A stretch of 64,000 bases of DNA. It comes from Clostridium_AT stratigraminis. GTDB taxonomy: Bacteria; Bacillota; Clostridia; Clostridiales; Clostridiaceae. Position numbers and translations under genes: made by a program. The notes under the pieces are model-generated. The model was not told the DNA's origin. It did no database searches and saw only the letters and a list, made by a program, of their open reading frames with translations. Where the stretch lies: contig NZ_JBJHZZ010000005.1 in the NCBI RefSeq assembly GCF_045310675.1, positions 141,468 through 205,467 of the forward strand, read 5' to 3'. The stretch's first letter is position 1, and every line of letters starts with the position of its first letter. Below, in pieces: positions 8,920-17,367 of the stretch.

Positions 8920-9483
8920 TTATTTTATATCCCACAAGCTAATAGCAGTAGTTGATATGGCTACAGCGCCAGCAGATAGAGAGTCCATAATATCTTTCTT
9001 AGTTTGTATTAAGCCGCCTGCAATTATAGGAAGGTGAACTTCCTTTTCCATGGCTTTAATAATTTTGCTTGCAATACCAGGCATAACTTCAACTGCATCA
9101 GGTATTACGTTATGAACATTTTTTATTCCTGTATCTAAAGATAGGGAATCAATTGCAAAGACTCTAATTATAGTAGAAAGTCCTAATTGCTTACCATATT
9201 TTATATTGCTGGGGCGAGTGCTTATAATTCCATAAGGATCTGAATAATGTTTAATGAATTCAATGCCCTTAGAATCGCCCTTAAGACCATCTATCATATC
9301 CACATGAACAAATACAAGCTTTCCTCTTTCCTTTAATTTTTCGCAGATACCCTTAATGTTTAAGATGTTCCCGTAAAGAACAAATACTATATGGACAGAA
9401 CTATTAAGGGCACTTTCAAGCTGCTCATCATTTTTAATAGCTGCTACCACAGGATTATTTCTTAACAATTCTTCTAACTTCAT
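8920..9483 (-). CDS. glpP: GlpP glycerol operon antiterminator
   Basis: 187 residues, full length for the GlpP family. This RNA-binding protein responds to glycerol 3-phosphate and lets transcription pass a leader terminator in glycerol operons. Family signatures include the N-terminal NNPVVAAIKNDEQLE, FVHVDMIDGLKGD, GIISTRPSNI and the C-terminal PIIAGGLIQTKKD. GGAGGT precedes the ATG at 9483. It lies inside the operon it should control. A promoter and terminator hairpin are visible in the operon leader (12927-13045), so target and regulator are found together. TIM-barrel fold is known for the family, not visible as such. Confidence 0.95.
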   Translation of the reverse strand: MKLEELLRNNPVVAAIKNDEQLESALNSSVHIVFVLYGNILNIKGICEKLKERGKLVFVHVDMIDGLKGDSKGIEFIKHYSDPYGIISTRPSNIKYGKQLGLSTIIRVFAIDSLSLDTGIKNVHNVIPDAVEVMPGIASKIIKAMEKEVHLPIIAGGLIQTKKDIMDSLSAGAVAISTTAISLWDIK

Positions 9484-9556
9484 TTAATGACCTCCAGTAT
9501 TTTACTAAATATTGGTCAGGCTTTGTTATGCTATTAATTAACTTTACTTTAATATT

Positions 9557-9919
9557 TTATACCTTCACATTTTTTGTAGCAACAATATTTACACCAGTGT
9601 TTAGTATATTTGGAACAATAACATCACCAATATTTATTGGAGCCTTAACTTTAATATCCTTTAAAGCCTTTATGCAGTCAAATATTTTATCCTTTGGAAT
9701 ATCATTTTCTGTTTTTACAGATACAACAGAATCTTGGCCATTTTCTACTAAAACAGTAGTAGTTACAATTCTGCTTGGGTTCATGCATTCCTTTATACCA
9801 TACTCATGACCTATATTACAGCTATTTCCGGAGACTTTTACAACTTGCCCATTATCCACTTCAACTTCTAAGCTGCAGCCTAAGGGGCATCCAATACAGG
9901 TTAATTCTTTCTTTCCCAT
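9557..9919 (-). CDS. DUF1667 protein, small partner of glycerol-3-phosphate oxidation genes
   Basis: 120 residues from the ATG at 9919, which has AAAGGAG nine bases upstream; a longer frame from 9979 has no such site. The N-terminus has CIGCPLGC, a cysteine cluster suggesting metal or Fe-S binding, and two more cysteines follow (NSCNIGHEYGIKEC). It belongs to the DUF1667 family, known to travel with two FAD oxidoreductases in clostridial glycerol operons, as it does here. A plausible role is electron transfer in place of E. coli GlpC; that is inference. Soluble, no membrane segment. Confidence 0.85.
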   Translation of the reverse strand: MGKKELTCIGCPLGCSLEVEVDNGQVVKVSGNSCNIGHEYGIKECMNPSRIVTTTVLVENGQDSVVSVKTENDIPKDKIFDCIKALKDIKVKAPINIGDVIVPNILNTGVNIVATKNVKV

Positions 9920-9940
9920 AAAACTTTCTCCTTTCGTCGA

Positions 9941-9986
9941 AAAACTGGGCAGTTTAAGAGTGCTCATTCCCATTAGCATACTGCCC
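9941..9986 (-). terminator. Possible intra-operon hairpin with T-tract
   Basis: GGGCAGT / ACTGCCC, seven perfect pairs with a 26-nt loop, followed on the minus strand by AGTTTTTC. It sits between the oxidoreductase stop and the DUF1667 gene. It may tune downstream expression; the long loop makes it weak. Confidence 0.35.
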
Positions 9987-10015
9987 GTTAAAGTCCATTT
10001 AGGACTCTAACCTAC

Positions 10016-11281
10016 TTAATTTTCCTCAACCTTAAAGGTAATTTTACTTAAATACTTATGTTTATCTAACAACTCCTTAGCAAGCCTGACACTTTCCATT
10101 TCTCCTGGAGTAAGTATTTTCTTTTTAATATGTATTACCCGGGTATTACCGAAATAAACAGATATATAGCTGTTTTTGTAAACATCGCCTACTCTGAATC
10201 TAATATCAATATTCTTATTTATATTTTCAAAATTAATGTTTTGAGGTACGGTATATCTGACGCCTTGAATTGCCTCAATATTAACTGAAGAAGCTCTATT
10301 TAAGCAGCCATTTTTCTTTACAAAAAGTGCTGCATTTTTACCTGCATTGTAGCTTTCTGTAGTAACAAAATCCACTAGGTCATGTACATGAAGCACGTTT
10401 CCGCAGGCAAATACACCTTCAATACTGGTTTCCATAATTTCATTAACTATTGGACCACTGGTAATAGGAGATAGCTCTATATCTGCGTTTCTGGAAAGCT
10501 CATTTTCTGGAACCAATCCAACAGATAAGAGGAGAGTGTCACAGCTAATAAACTGTTCAGTTCCTTTAATTGGTCTTCTATTTTGATCTACTTCTGCAAT
10601 GGTTACACCTTCAACTCTTTCTTTACCTTTAATATTTATTATTGTGTGGGAAAGCATAAGGGGAATGTTGTAATCATCAAGACACTGCACTATGTTTCTC
10701 TTAAGTCCGCCAGAATAGGGCATAAGCTCAACAACAGCCTTTACTTTAGCACCTTCAAGGGTCATTCTTCGTGCCATAATAAGACCTATATCTCCTGAGC
10801 CTAATATTACAACTTCATTCCCAGGCATAAAACCTTCACAGTTTACAAACTTTTGAGCAGCACCAGCAGTATAAATACCAGCACATCTGCCTCCAGGAAT
10901 ATTAATGGCTCCTCTAGGCCTTTCTCTGCAGCCCATAGCTAAAATTATAGCCTTTGCTCTAATTTCAAGTATTCCATCCTCTTCATTAACTGCTGTAATT
11001 ATCTTATCTTTATTCAAATCCAGCACTGTAGTATTTAATTTATAAGGTATATTTAATTCAAAAACCTTATCGATGAATCTTTGTGCATATTCTGGACCTG
11101 TAAGCTCTTCCTTAAAGGTATGTAGTCCAAAACCATTATGTATGCATTGATTTAATATTCCTCCAAGCTGATTTTCTCTTTCTAGAATTAATATATTATC
11201 AATTCCATCTTCTTTAGCCTTTATAGCTGCAGCAAGCCCTGCAGGGCCACCGCCAATTATTACTATATCTAATTCCATCAT
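10016..11281 (-). CDS. NAD(P)/FAD-dependent oxidoreductase of the glycerol operon
   Basis: 421 residues. An N-terminal FAD Rossmann motif (DIVIIGGGPAGLAAAIKA) is followed by a second dinucleotide-binding loop near residue 160 (VVILGSGDIGLIMARR) and a C-terminal FAD-closing motif GVFACGNVLHVHD. The pattern is that of pyridine nucleotide-disulfide-type oxidoreductases paired with GlpA-like dehydrogenases and DUF1667 proteins in clostridial glycerol operons. Likely role: passing electrons from glycerol-3-phosphate oxidation to NAD(P). The start has GGAGG upstream and two adjacent ATGs; the first is given. It lies 21 nt after the glpA-like gene. Confidence 0.85.
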   Translation of the reverse strand: MMELDIVIIGGGPAGLAAAIKAKEDGIDNILILERENQLGGILNQCIHNGFGLHTFKEELTGPEYAQRFIDKVFELNIPYKLNTTVLDLNKDKIITAVNEEDGILEIRAKAIILAMGCRERPRGAINIPGGRCAGIYTAGAAQKFVNCEGFMPGNEVVILGSGDIGLIMARRMTLEGAKVKAVVELMPYSGGLKRNIVQCLDDYNIPLMLSHTIINIKGKERVEGVTIAEVDQNRRPIKGTEQFISCDTLLLSVGLVPENELSRNADIELSPITSGPIVNEIMETSIEGVFACGNVLHVHDLVDFVTTESYNAGKNAALFVKKNGCLNRASSVNIEAIQGVRYTVPQNINFENINKNIDIRFRVGDVYKNSYISVYFGNTRVIHIKKKILTPGEMESVRLAKELLDKHKYLSKITFKVEEN

Positions 11282-11302
11282 CTTAAAGCCTCCACTACAT
11301 TT

Positions 11303-12739
11303 TTATATATTATCTTTGTTTCTGCCAGTAAGGAGCACAGAGTTTCCGCCAAACTTAGTAATTTCAGTTTTAGGTACCTTAAGCTCCCTGCATAATATAT
11401 CTACAATTCTTGTAGTGCAAAAGCCTGACTGACATCTGCCCATGCCAGCTCTTGTTCTTTTTTTCACTCCATCTAGGGTGGTTGCACCTAAGGGGCTTCT
11501 TATGGCATCTAATATTTCACCCTCAGTAACAACCTCACATCTGCAAACTATTTTGCCGTATTCAGGTATTCTTGCTATAAGCTCTTTTCTTTTTTCATTT
11601 GATAATTCTCTAAACTTTACTGGCTTTTCTCTAACTGCTATAAAATTCTCTTTTTCTGATGCAGGTAATAAATTTAAAACTATATTTCTTACCATTTCTG
11701 CAATAGCAGGTGCACTAGAAAGACCAGGGGATTCTATACTTGCCGCATTAATAAAGCCTTTTACATCAGAAGCCTCACCTATTATGAAATCATCAGCCTC
11801 AGTTCTAGCTCGAAGGCCTGTAAATGATGTAATAATTAAATTCATCGGTATATTTCTTATAGATTTTTTTGCCTTTTCAAGAATATCCTCTAAGCCTTCT
11901 TTAGTAGTGGCTAAATCAAGCTTATCGAGAGTATCTACAGCATTAGGACCTATAAGTAAATTGCCGTCTACTGTAGGAGTGACTAAAACTCCTTTACCAA
12001 GTGCAGAAGGAAGCTGAAATATTGTTTTAGAAACTAAGCTTCCAGCTGCCTTATCAAACAAGCAGTATTCACCTTTTCTAGGAATAATTTTTATTTTATT
12101 ATTGCTTACCATATTATTAATATCATCAGAAAACAATCCAGCTGCATTTATAATTAATTTGCTTTCAATAACGCCATTATTAGTATTAATTGCAAAGGGA
12201 TTTTCATTTTTTTTAATATCCATAACCTTTGTACCAAGCCTAAATTCAACGCCATTTAAATATGCATTTTCAGCAAGGGCAATGGTAAATTCATATGGAC
12301 AAACTATTCCGCCAGTTGGCGCATATAATGCTGCCACTACTTCCTTGGATACATTAGGTTCAATTTCGTGAATCTCTGCAGCATCTAATATTTGTAAATC
12401 TGGGACTCCATTTTTTTTACCCTGCTCTTTAAGCTCAATAAGCTTGTGATAATCATTTTTATCAAAGCAAAGCACAAGTGATCCATTTCTTTTAAAGGGG
12501 AAATTAAGCTCCTTAGAAAGCTTATCAAACATTGAATTTCCCTTAGCATTTAACTTACCCTTTAAAATGTTAGGTATAGCATCGAAACCAGCATGAATAA
12601 TAGCACTGTTAGCCTTAGTTGTACCGGAGGCTATATCTACTTCTTTTTCAAGAACACAAACAGTAAGCTTGTATTTTGAAAGCTCTCTAGCAATAGAACA
12701 ACCTACAACTCCTGCTCCAATAATAGTTACATCAAACAT
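11303..12739 (-). CDS. glpA: Glycerol-3-phosphate dehydrogenase-like FAD protein with Fer2_BFD domain
   Basis: 478 residues from the ATG at 12739 (GAGGGG upstream; the frame is open 33 bases further back without a better site). Residues 1-~370 form a DAO-type FAD oxidoreductase: FDVTIIGAGVVGCSIAREL at the start, then KANSAIIHAGFD, a GlpA/GlpD-like signature. The C-terminal ~90 residues hold a BFD-like [2Fe-2S] domain with cysteines in CRCEVVTEGEI and GRCQSGFC. It oxidises sn-glycerol 3-phosphate to dihydroxyacetone phosphate. First gene of the minus-strand glp operon. The symbol is used in the sense 'GlpA-like'; a role as a related hydroxy-acid dehydrogenase is the alternative. Confidence 0.85.
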   Translation of the reverse strand: MFDVTIIGAGVVGCSIARELSKYKLTVCVLEKEVDIASGTTKANSAIIHAGFDAIPNILKGKLNAKGNSMFDKLSKELNFPFKRNGSLVLCFDKNDYHKLIELKEQGKKNGVPDLQILDAAEIHEIEPNVSKEVVAALYAPTGGIVCPYEFTIALAENAYLNGVEFRLGTKVMDIKKNENPFAINTNNGVIESKLIINAAGLFSDDINNMVSNNKIKIIPRKGEYCLFDKAAGSLVSKTIFQLPSALGKGVLVTPTVDGNLLIGPNAVDTLDKLDLATTKEGLEDILEKAKKSIRNIPMNLIITSFTGLRARTEADDFIIGEASDVKGFINAASIESPGLSSAPAIAEMVRNIVLNLLPASEKENFIAVREKPVKFRELSNEKRKELIARIPEYGKIVCRCEVVTEGEILDAIRSPLGATTLDGVKKRTRAGMGRCQSGFCTTRIVDILCRELKVPKTEITKFGGNSVLLTGRNKDNI

Positions 12740-12768
12740 TCCAAAACCCCCTCGTATTCCTTTCAAGC

Positions 12769-12791
12769 ACACAACAATTATTAATCGTTGT
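12769..12791 (-). promoter_or_regulatory. Hairpin in the glp leader just before glpA
   Basis: CACAACGATT / AATTGTTGTG on the minus strand, nine Watson-Crick pairs and one G-U pair, 3-nt loop, with no T-tract. It lies 30 nt upstream of the start codon and could affect mRNA stability or translation. Confidence 0.4.
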
Positions 12792-12926
12792 GCCTCCCAT
12801 ATTCCTCATATTGTATGCAAGGGTATTATTCCTTGACTCTCTGTATTCATTATTCTGCCCTAAAAGATTAGTCTATTCCTACCCATAATGTGAATAATTT
12901 CAACAAGATGACCTTAAGGAGGGAAT

Positions 12927-12974
12927 AAAAAAACAAAAAAAGCCCCAACTTAAAGTACAACTTTAAATTTGGCT
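12927..12974 (-). terminator. Leader terminator (attenuator) of the glp operon
   Basis: On the minus strand a stem AGCC-AAATTTAAAG / CTTTAAGTTGGGGCT is followed by seven T, G and seven more T. It lies about 40 nt after the predicted transcription start and about 190 nt before glpA, with no gene between. This is the arrangement expected for a GlpP-controlled antitermination site, and glpP lies in the same operon. Terminator: seen. GlpP as its regulator: inference from family knowledge. Confidence 0.8.
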
Positions 12975-13016
12975 CTCTTAATCTCAGCCTTATATATTAA
13001 CTTAGCTCATGGGCTT

Positions 13017-13045
13017 ATTCTAGCACATGTGAGTATTTACTTCAA
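13017..13045 (-). promoter_or_regulatory. Sigma-A type promoter of the glp operon
   Basis: Minus strand TTGAAG, 17-bp spacer, TAGAAT, with TG two bases before the -10. Transcription would start near 13010 and run through the leader terminator at 12974-12927 into glpA. Confidence 0.65.
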
Positions 13046-13105
13046 TAGAAAAGTAAAGTAATGCTACCTGCTCAGGAATAGTAGGGGGTGTAACAGGGTT
13101 TGCAA

Positions 13106-13134
13106 TATGGGACACGGTGACGTTTCTCGTGGCA
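13106..13134. repeat. REP-like dispersed repeat copy
   Basis: GACACGGTGACGTTTCTCGT followed by GGCA matches the core GGCAyGgGGACGTTTCTCGTGCC found at other places in the window. A second, partly related segment with ATAAGTAATA follows at 13163-13193. It lies in the gap between the divergent glp and pot promoters. Confidence 0.55.
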
Positions 13135-13314
13135 AAAGAGCATGTACATGGAATGGCACTTGGCAATAAGTAATACAAACTTATATGCATGCCGTTATTA
13201 TTAAATAAGTAAATAACTCGTATGGGTGCCATCTCGTATGTTTAAATATTCACAATTTTATATATTTAAACGTTTACATGAGATAAGCTAGAAACGCGCT
13301 GTATTCAAGTGAAT

Positions 13315-13352
13315 TTCAATAATTTTTTAGAAATTTCGAAAAAATTATTGAA
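13315..13352. repeat. 38-bp inverted repeat overlapping the pot promoter
   Basis: Arms of 14 bp, TTCAATAATTTTTT and AAAAAATTATTGAA, match perfectly. The 10-bp centre contains GAAATTTC, itself a palindrome. The right arm runs into the -35 element of the potA promoter, so an operator role is plausible. Confidence 0.5.
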
Positions 13353-13376
13353 TAATTATGCAGAATGTGATATATT
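13348..13376 (+). promoter_or_regulatory. Sigma-A type promoter of potABCD
   Basis: TTGAAT, 17-bp spacer, TATATT, with TG just before the -10 (extended -10). Start expected near 13383, giving a leader of about 150 nt to the GTG of potA. Confidence 0.6.
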
Positions 13377-13397
13377 TTTTTTCAGTCGAAAAATGAA

Positions 13398-13431
13398 TGT
13401 AACTATTACATATATATATGTAATAGTTACA
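13398..13431. promoter_or_regulatory. Perfect 34-bp palindrome, candidate operator of potABCD
   Basis: Arms TGTAACTATTACATATA and TATATGTAATAGTTACA are exact reverse complements with no loop. It starts about 15 bp after the predicted transcription start of the pot operon. The position and perfect dyad suggest a repressor site. The binding protein is unknown. Confidence 0.6.
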
Positions 13432-13530
13432 ATGTCGTTTTAAAACAACCTGTATCAACTTATAAAATGCCATGACAGGGGGCCTAGTATACTCTGTGGA
13501 CTATACATAATCAGAAGGAGTTGTTAAAGT

Positions 13531-14616
13531 GTGACAGGAGAAGCTATTATTCGATTAGTCAATACTGTTAAAAGTTTTGGAAATGGTGGGAACGCTGCTG
13601 TGAAAGGAATTTCATTGGATGTGATGCCTGGAGAATTTTTAACCATTCTTGGTCCAAGCGGATGTGGGAAGACCACAACCTTAAGACTGATTGCAGGATT
13701 TGAGAAGCCAACGGAAGGTAATATCTTTATTGGCAATGAGGATGTAATTTCAGAACCGCCTTATAGGAGAAACGTGAATACGGTGTTTCAGAATTATGCT
13801 CTTTTTCCGCATATGAATGTGTTTGATAATATAGCTTTTGGGCTTACAATGAAAAAATTACCTAAGAATGAGATTAAATCTAAGGTAGAAGAAATGCTAA
13901 AAATAGTTCAACTGGATGGCTATGAAAATAGAATGCCCTCACAGTTAAGCGGAGGTCAAAAACAGCGTGTAGCTATTGCCAGGGCCGTAATTAATAATCC
14001 AAAGGTGTTGCTTTTAGATGAGCCTCTTGGTGCCCTTGACCTAAAACTTAGGAAACAGATGCAGATTGAATTGAAGCATCTCCGGAAAAGGCTTGGGATA
14101 ACATTTGTTTTTGTTACTCATGACCAGGAAGAAGCACTTACAATGTCCGATAGAATTGTTGTTATGAATAATGGATATATAGAACAGGTAGCAAGTCCTG
14201 AAGAAATATATGAAAGGCCAAAAACTAAATTTGTAGCAGATTTTATTGGTGAAACAAATATATTTGAAGGATATGTTACTGAAGTAGATAATGATAGAGC
14301 AATGCTTAAGATTAATGATGACCAAAAGGTAAGAATTAAAGATATAGATTTATCTATTGGAGAACTTGCATGCATTGCAGTTAGGCCTGAAAGATTAAGA
14401 ATAAAAAATGTACCTGAAAATGGTGACGAATATATTAAAGCAAAATTAAAGGAAAGAATCTATGCAGGATCAGCCATGAGAACAGTAGTTACTACGGCAG
14501 ACGGCAAAGATGTTGTTGTAGATGAAAAGCCTGGAGAAATATTTGACTTTGAAAGTAAAAGGCAGGAGATCTTTGTTACCTGGAGCCCTAAAAGTGCTGT
14601 GGTGATGAAGGCATGA
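13531..14616 (+). CDS. potA: Spermidine/putrescine ABC transporter ATP-binding protein
   Basis: 361 residues. Walker A GPSGCGKTT (41-49), signature LSGGQKQRVAIARA, Walker B VLLLDEPLGALD, and the H-loop FVTHDQEEALTM are all intact. A C-terminal TOBE-like region follows, as usual in PotA/MalK-type ATPases. It powers import of polyamines at the cytoplasmic face of the membrane. Start GTG at 13531 with AGAAGGAG ten bases upstream. It overlaps potB by 4 nt (ATGA), so the genes are translationally coupled. Confidence 0.93.
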   Translation: MTGEAIIRLVNTVKSFGNGGNAAVKGISLDVMPGEFLTILGPSGCGKTTTLRLIAGFEKPTEGNIFIGNEDVISEPPYRRNVNTVFQNYALFPHMNVFDNIAFGLTMKKLPKNEIKSKVEEMLKIVQLDGYENRMPSQLSGGQKQRVAIARAVINNPKVLLLDEPLGALDLKLRKQMQIELKHLRKRLGITFVFVTHDQEEALTMSDRIVVMNNGYIEQVASPEEIYERPKTKFVADFIGETNIFEGYVTEVDNDRAMLKINDDQKVRIKDIDLSIGELACIAVRPERLRIKNVPENGDEYIKAKLKERIYAGSAMRTVVTTADGKDVVVDEKPGEIFDFESKRQEIFVTWSPKSAVVMKA

Positions 14617-15488
14617 AAAAAAAGTATGCTTTGTCGGATATAAAGCAGCTCAGTCCATTTAAACTGCTAAGCCCTGTAGTTATATGGATGCTGTTGTTTT
14701 TTATAGTTCCACTTCTCTTAGTTGTTATTGTCAGCTTTATGCAGAGGGGACAATATGGGGATATTAAATATGTACTTACTATAGGAAACTATAAAAACAT
14801 GATTAATCTGTTATATTTAAATGTATTTATCAAATCCCTTGGAATAGCCATTGTTACTACATTAGTATGCCTGATCTTTGGATACCCTTTTGCATATTTT
14901 ATTGCAAAAGCGCCTAGAAAATTCAGTGGAATACTATTGCTTCTTGTTATGATTCCATTTTGGACAAATTCCCTGGTTAGAACCTATGCCTGGATAATTT
15001 TATTAAGAACTGAGGGAATTATTAATACATATTTAATGGCACTTCATATTATAAAGACTCCCTTGCAGCTTTTATATAACAATACTGCTGTATTTATAGG
15101 GATGTTTTATATGATGTTTCCATTTATGGTTCTTCCAATATATACTTCAGTTGAGAAGCTGGATAAATCCTACTTAGAAGCAGCCTCAGATCTGGGAGCT
15201 AATAATGTAATTACCTTTGCAAAGATTACTTTACCCCTTACAATGTCTGGAGTAATTTCAGGATGTATGCTGGTGTTTGTTCCGACTCTAGGATACTTCT
15301 TTATTCCTGATCTCATGGGCGGAAGTAAAGTATTGTTATTAAGTAATTTAATAAAGAATCAATTCCTGGCAGCAAGGAACTGGCCTTTTGGTTCTGCTAT
15401 TTCGGTAATCTTAATTGTAGTTATGCTTTTGATTATAGGCATGTACTTTAAGTTAACCAAGAAACACCAGGAAGGGCAGGTGCTTTAA
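14613..15488 (+). CDS. potB: Spermidine/putrescine ABC transporter permease PotB
   Basis: 291 residues with about six hydrophobic membrane segments, the first at ~20-43. The EAA loop, contacting PotA, reads EAASDLGANNVITFAKITLP around residues 190-210. Overlaps potA by 4 nt; its stop codon directly abuts the TTG start of the next gene. Assignment rests on the EAA loop, operon position and overall PotB-like length. Confidence 0.92.
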   Translation: MKKKYALSDIKQLSPFKLLSPVVIWMLLFFIVPLLLVVIVSFMQRGQYGDIKYVLTIGNYKNMINLLYLNVFIKSLGIAIVTTLVCLIFGYPFAYFIAKAPRKFSGILLLLVMIPFWTNSLVRTYAWIILLRTEGIINTYLMALHIIKTPLQLLYNNTAVFIGMFYMMFPFMVLPIYTSVEKLDKSYLEAASDLGANNVITFAKITLPLTMSGVISGCMLVFVPTLGYFFIPDLMGGSKVLLLSNLIKNQFLAARNWPFGSAISVILIVVMLLIIGMYFKLTKKHQEGQVL

Positions 15489-17324
15489 TTGAAAAAATCT
15501 ATTGGCAGTAATGTAAGTAAGCTCTATACATTTTTGATTTATTTATTCTTATATTTACCAATTATAGTACTTGTTATATTTTCCTTTAATAATTCTAAGT
15601 TTAATGCAGTATGGACAGGCTTTACCTTAAAGTGGTACAAGAGCTTATTAACTGACTACAGCATATTAGCTGCCTTAAAGAACAGTTTAATTGTTGCCGT
15701 TGTTAGCAGCTTGGTATCAGTTATAATTGGAACTATAACAGCTGTAGGAATGTACAAATATAAATTTAAAGGTAAAGGGGTACTGGATGGACTCTTATAT
15801 GTCCCAGTTGTAATTCCCGAAATTGTAATGGGAATTGCACTTTTGGCATTCTTTTCACAGGCAAAGATAAATTTAGGCTTAGGAACACTTATTATTGCAC
15901 ATATAACCTTTAGTATATCTTACGTTGTAATAGTTGTAAGAGCAAGGCTGGATGGTTTTGATAGGGCAGTAGAAGAAGCTGCTATGGATTTAGGAGCTGA
16001 TTCTTTAACTACATTTTTTAAAATTACATTACCAATGATTATGCCAGGAGTGGTTGCAGGCGGAATGATGGCTTTCACACTTTCACTTGATGACGTTATA
16101 ATTAGCTTTTTTGTGGCAGGTTCAAGAATCACAACGCTCCCGCTGCAGGTTTATTCAATGGTAAAGTTCGGAGTTACTCCAGAGATAAATGCTCTATCTA
16201 CAATTTTGATGATTTTCACTTTGGCTATAGTAATTTTCTCTGATAAATTAAAATCAAAGAATATTAAAGGCAAAAAGATGACGAAAATAATGATTTCACT
16301 CCTATTATGTACAATAATAATAGGAGGCGGAATTTTTAATGCAGTTAAAAGTGCTGATAATAAGCAGCAGGTTTTAAATGTGTTTAACTGGTCAGAATAT
16401 TTGCCTCAATCCGTAATAGATAAATTTGAACAGACTTATAATATAAAAGTTAACTATTGTACCTTTTCTTCTAATGAGGAAATGCTTGCAAAGCTTATGG
16501 CAGGAGGATCGAATTATGACCTGGTAGTATCCAGTGACTATATGGTTGATATTTTAAAGAAACAGAACTTAATTCAGCCTATAGATAAATCTCAGTTAAC
16601 TAATTTTAAAAATATAGGCGACAACTATAAAAACTTAGAATTTGATAAGGGAAACTTATACAGCGTACCATATATGTCCGGGGACGCAGCAATAGTTTAT
16701 GATGCCACAAAAGTTAAGGAGAATATCACCTCCTGTGCTGATCTATGGAACAGTAAATACAAAAATTCCATTGTGGTACTGGATGATGAGAGAGCAATTG
16801 TAGGGATGGCACTTAAAAAACTAGGCTACTCCATAAATGATACAGATCCATCGCACCTAGCTAAAGCAGAGCAGGAGCTAATTAAGCTTCAGCCCAATAT
16901 TAAAGCCTACGACAGTGATAGCCCTAAGACTATGCTTATAAACGGAGAAGCATCAATAGGCTATGTATGGGGTGCAGAAGCTGCACTAGCTAAAAGGGAA
17001 AATAGAAATTTGAAAGTTGTAATTCCAAAGGAAGGGTTGTTCCTACAGCAGGACAATTTTGTATTACCTAAGAATTCTAAAAATGTGAAATCTGCTGAAC
17101 TTTTTATGAATTTCATTATGGAGCCGGAAATAAGTTCAGAAATTTCAAAGGTTTTTCCATATGCAAATCCAAATACAGCGGCTTATCCATTTATTGATAA
17201 GAGCATCCTTGATGATATTGGTATTTACCCTCCTGAAGAAGATCTTAAAAAAGGAGAATACCTAAAAGATATAGGTGATAAAAGTCAGTTAATTGATAAG
17301 ATATGGTCTAAAGTTAAACAATAA
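15489..17324 (+). CDS. potCD: PotC-PotD fusion: permease joined to polyamine-binding protein
   Basis: 611 residues. Residues 1-~258 are a PotC permease with about six membrane segments and an EAA loop (EEAAMDLGADSLTTFFKITLP). A lysine-rich linker leads to an additional membrane segment at ~265-283. The rest (~290-611) is a PotD-like substrate-binding protein, starting VLNVFNWSEYLPQSVIDKFE. The extra segment would place the binding domain outside, replacing the usual lipid anchor. Start TTG at 15489 directly after the potB stop, with GGAAGG upstream. There is one uninterrupted frame, so the fusion does not rest on a frameshift. Confidence 0.9.
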   Translation: MKKSIGSNVSKLYTFLIYLFLYLPIIVLVIFSFNNSKFNAVWTGFTLKWYKSLLTDYSILAALKNSLIVAVVSSLVSVIIGTITAVGMYKYKFKGKGVLDGLLYVPVVIPEIVMGIALLAFFSQAKINLGLGTLIIAHITFSISYVVIVVRARLDGFDRAVEEAAMDLGADSLTTFFKITLPMIMPGVVAGGMMAFTLSLDDVIISFFVAGSRITTLPLQVYSMVKFGVTPEINALSTILMIFTLAIVIFSDKLKSKNIKGKKMTKIMISLLLCTIIIGGGIFNAVKSADNKQQVLNVFNWSEYLPQSVIDKFEQTYNIKVNYCTFSSNEEMLAKLMAGGSNYDLVVSSDYMVDILKKQNLIQPIDKSQLTNFKNIGDNYKNLEFDKGNLYSVPYMSGDAAIVYDATKVKENITSCADLWNSKYKNSIVVLDDERAIVGMALKKLGYSINDTDPSHLAKAEQELIKLQPNIKAYDSDSPKTMLINGEASIGYVWGAEAALAKRENRNLKVVIPKEGLFLQQDNFVLPKNSKNVKSAELFMNFIMEPEISSEISKVFPYANPNTAAYPFIDKSILDDIGIYPPEEDLKKGEYLKDIGDKSQLIDKIWSKVKQ

Positions 17325-17340
17325 AAAACCTATAAAAAAT

Positions 17341-17367
17341 AGGGCAGCTATCTAGCTGCCCTTAATT
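17341..17367. terminator. Bidirectional terminator between potCD and the HAD gene
   Basis: GGGCAGCT / AGCTGCCC with a 4-nt loop, TTAATTTTA on the plus side and, read on the minus strand, ATTTTTTATAGG after the stem. It serves both convergent genes. Confidence 0.8.

Noticed and set aside
13020..13232. Minus-strand 70-residue frame between glp and pot
   Set aside because: It overlaps the glp promoter and a dispersed repeat and has no recognisable protein sequence.
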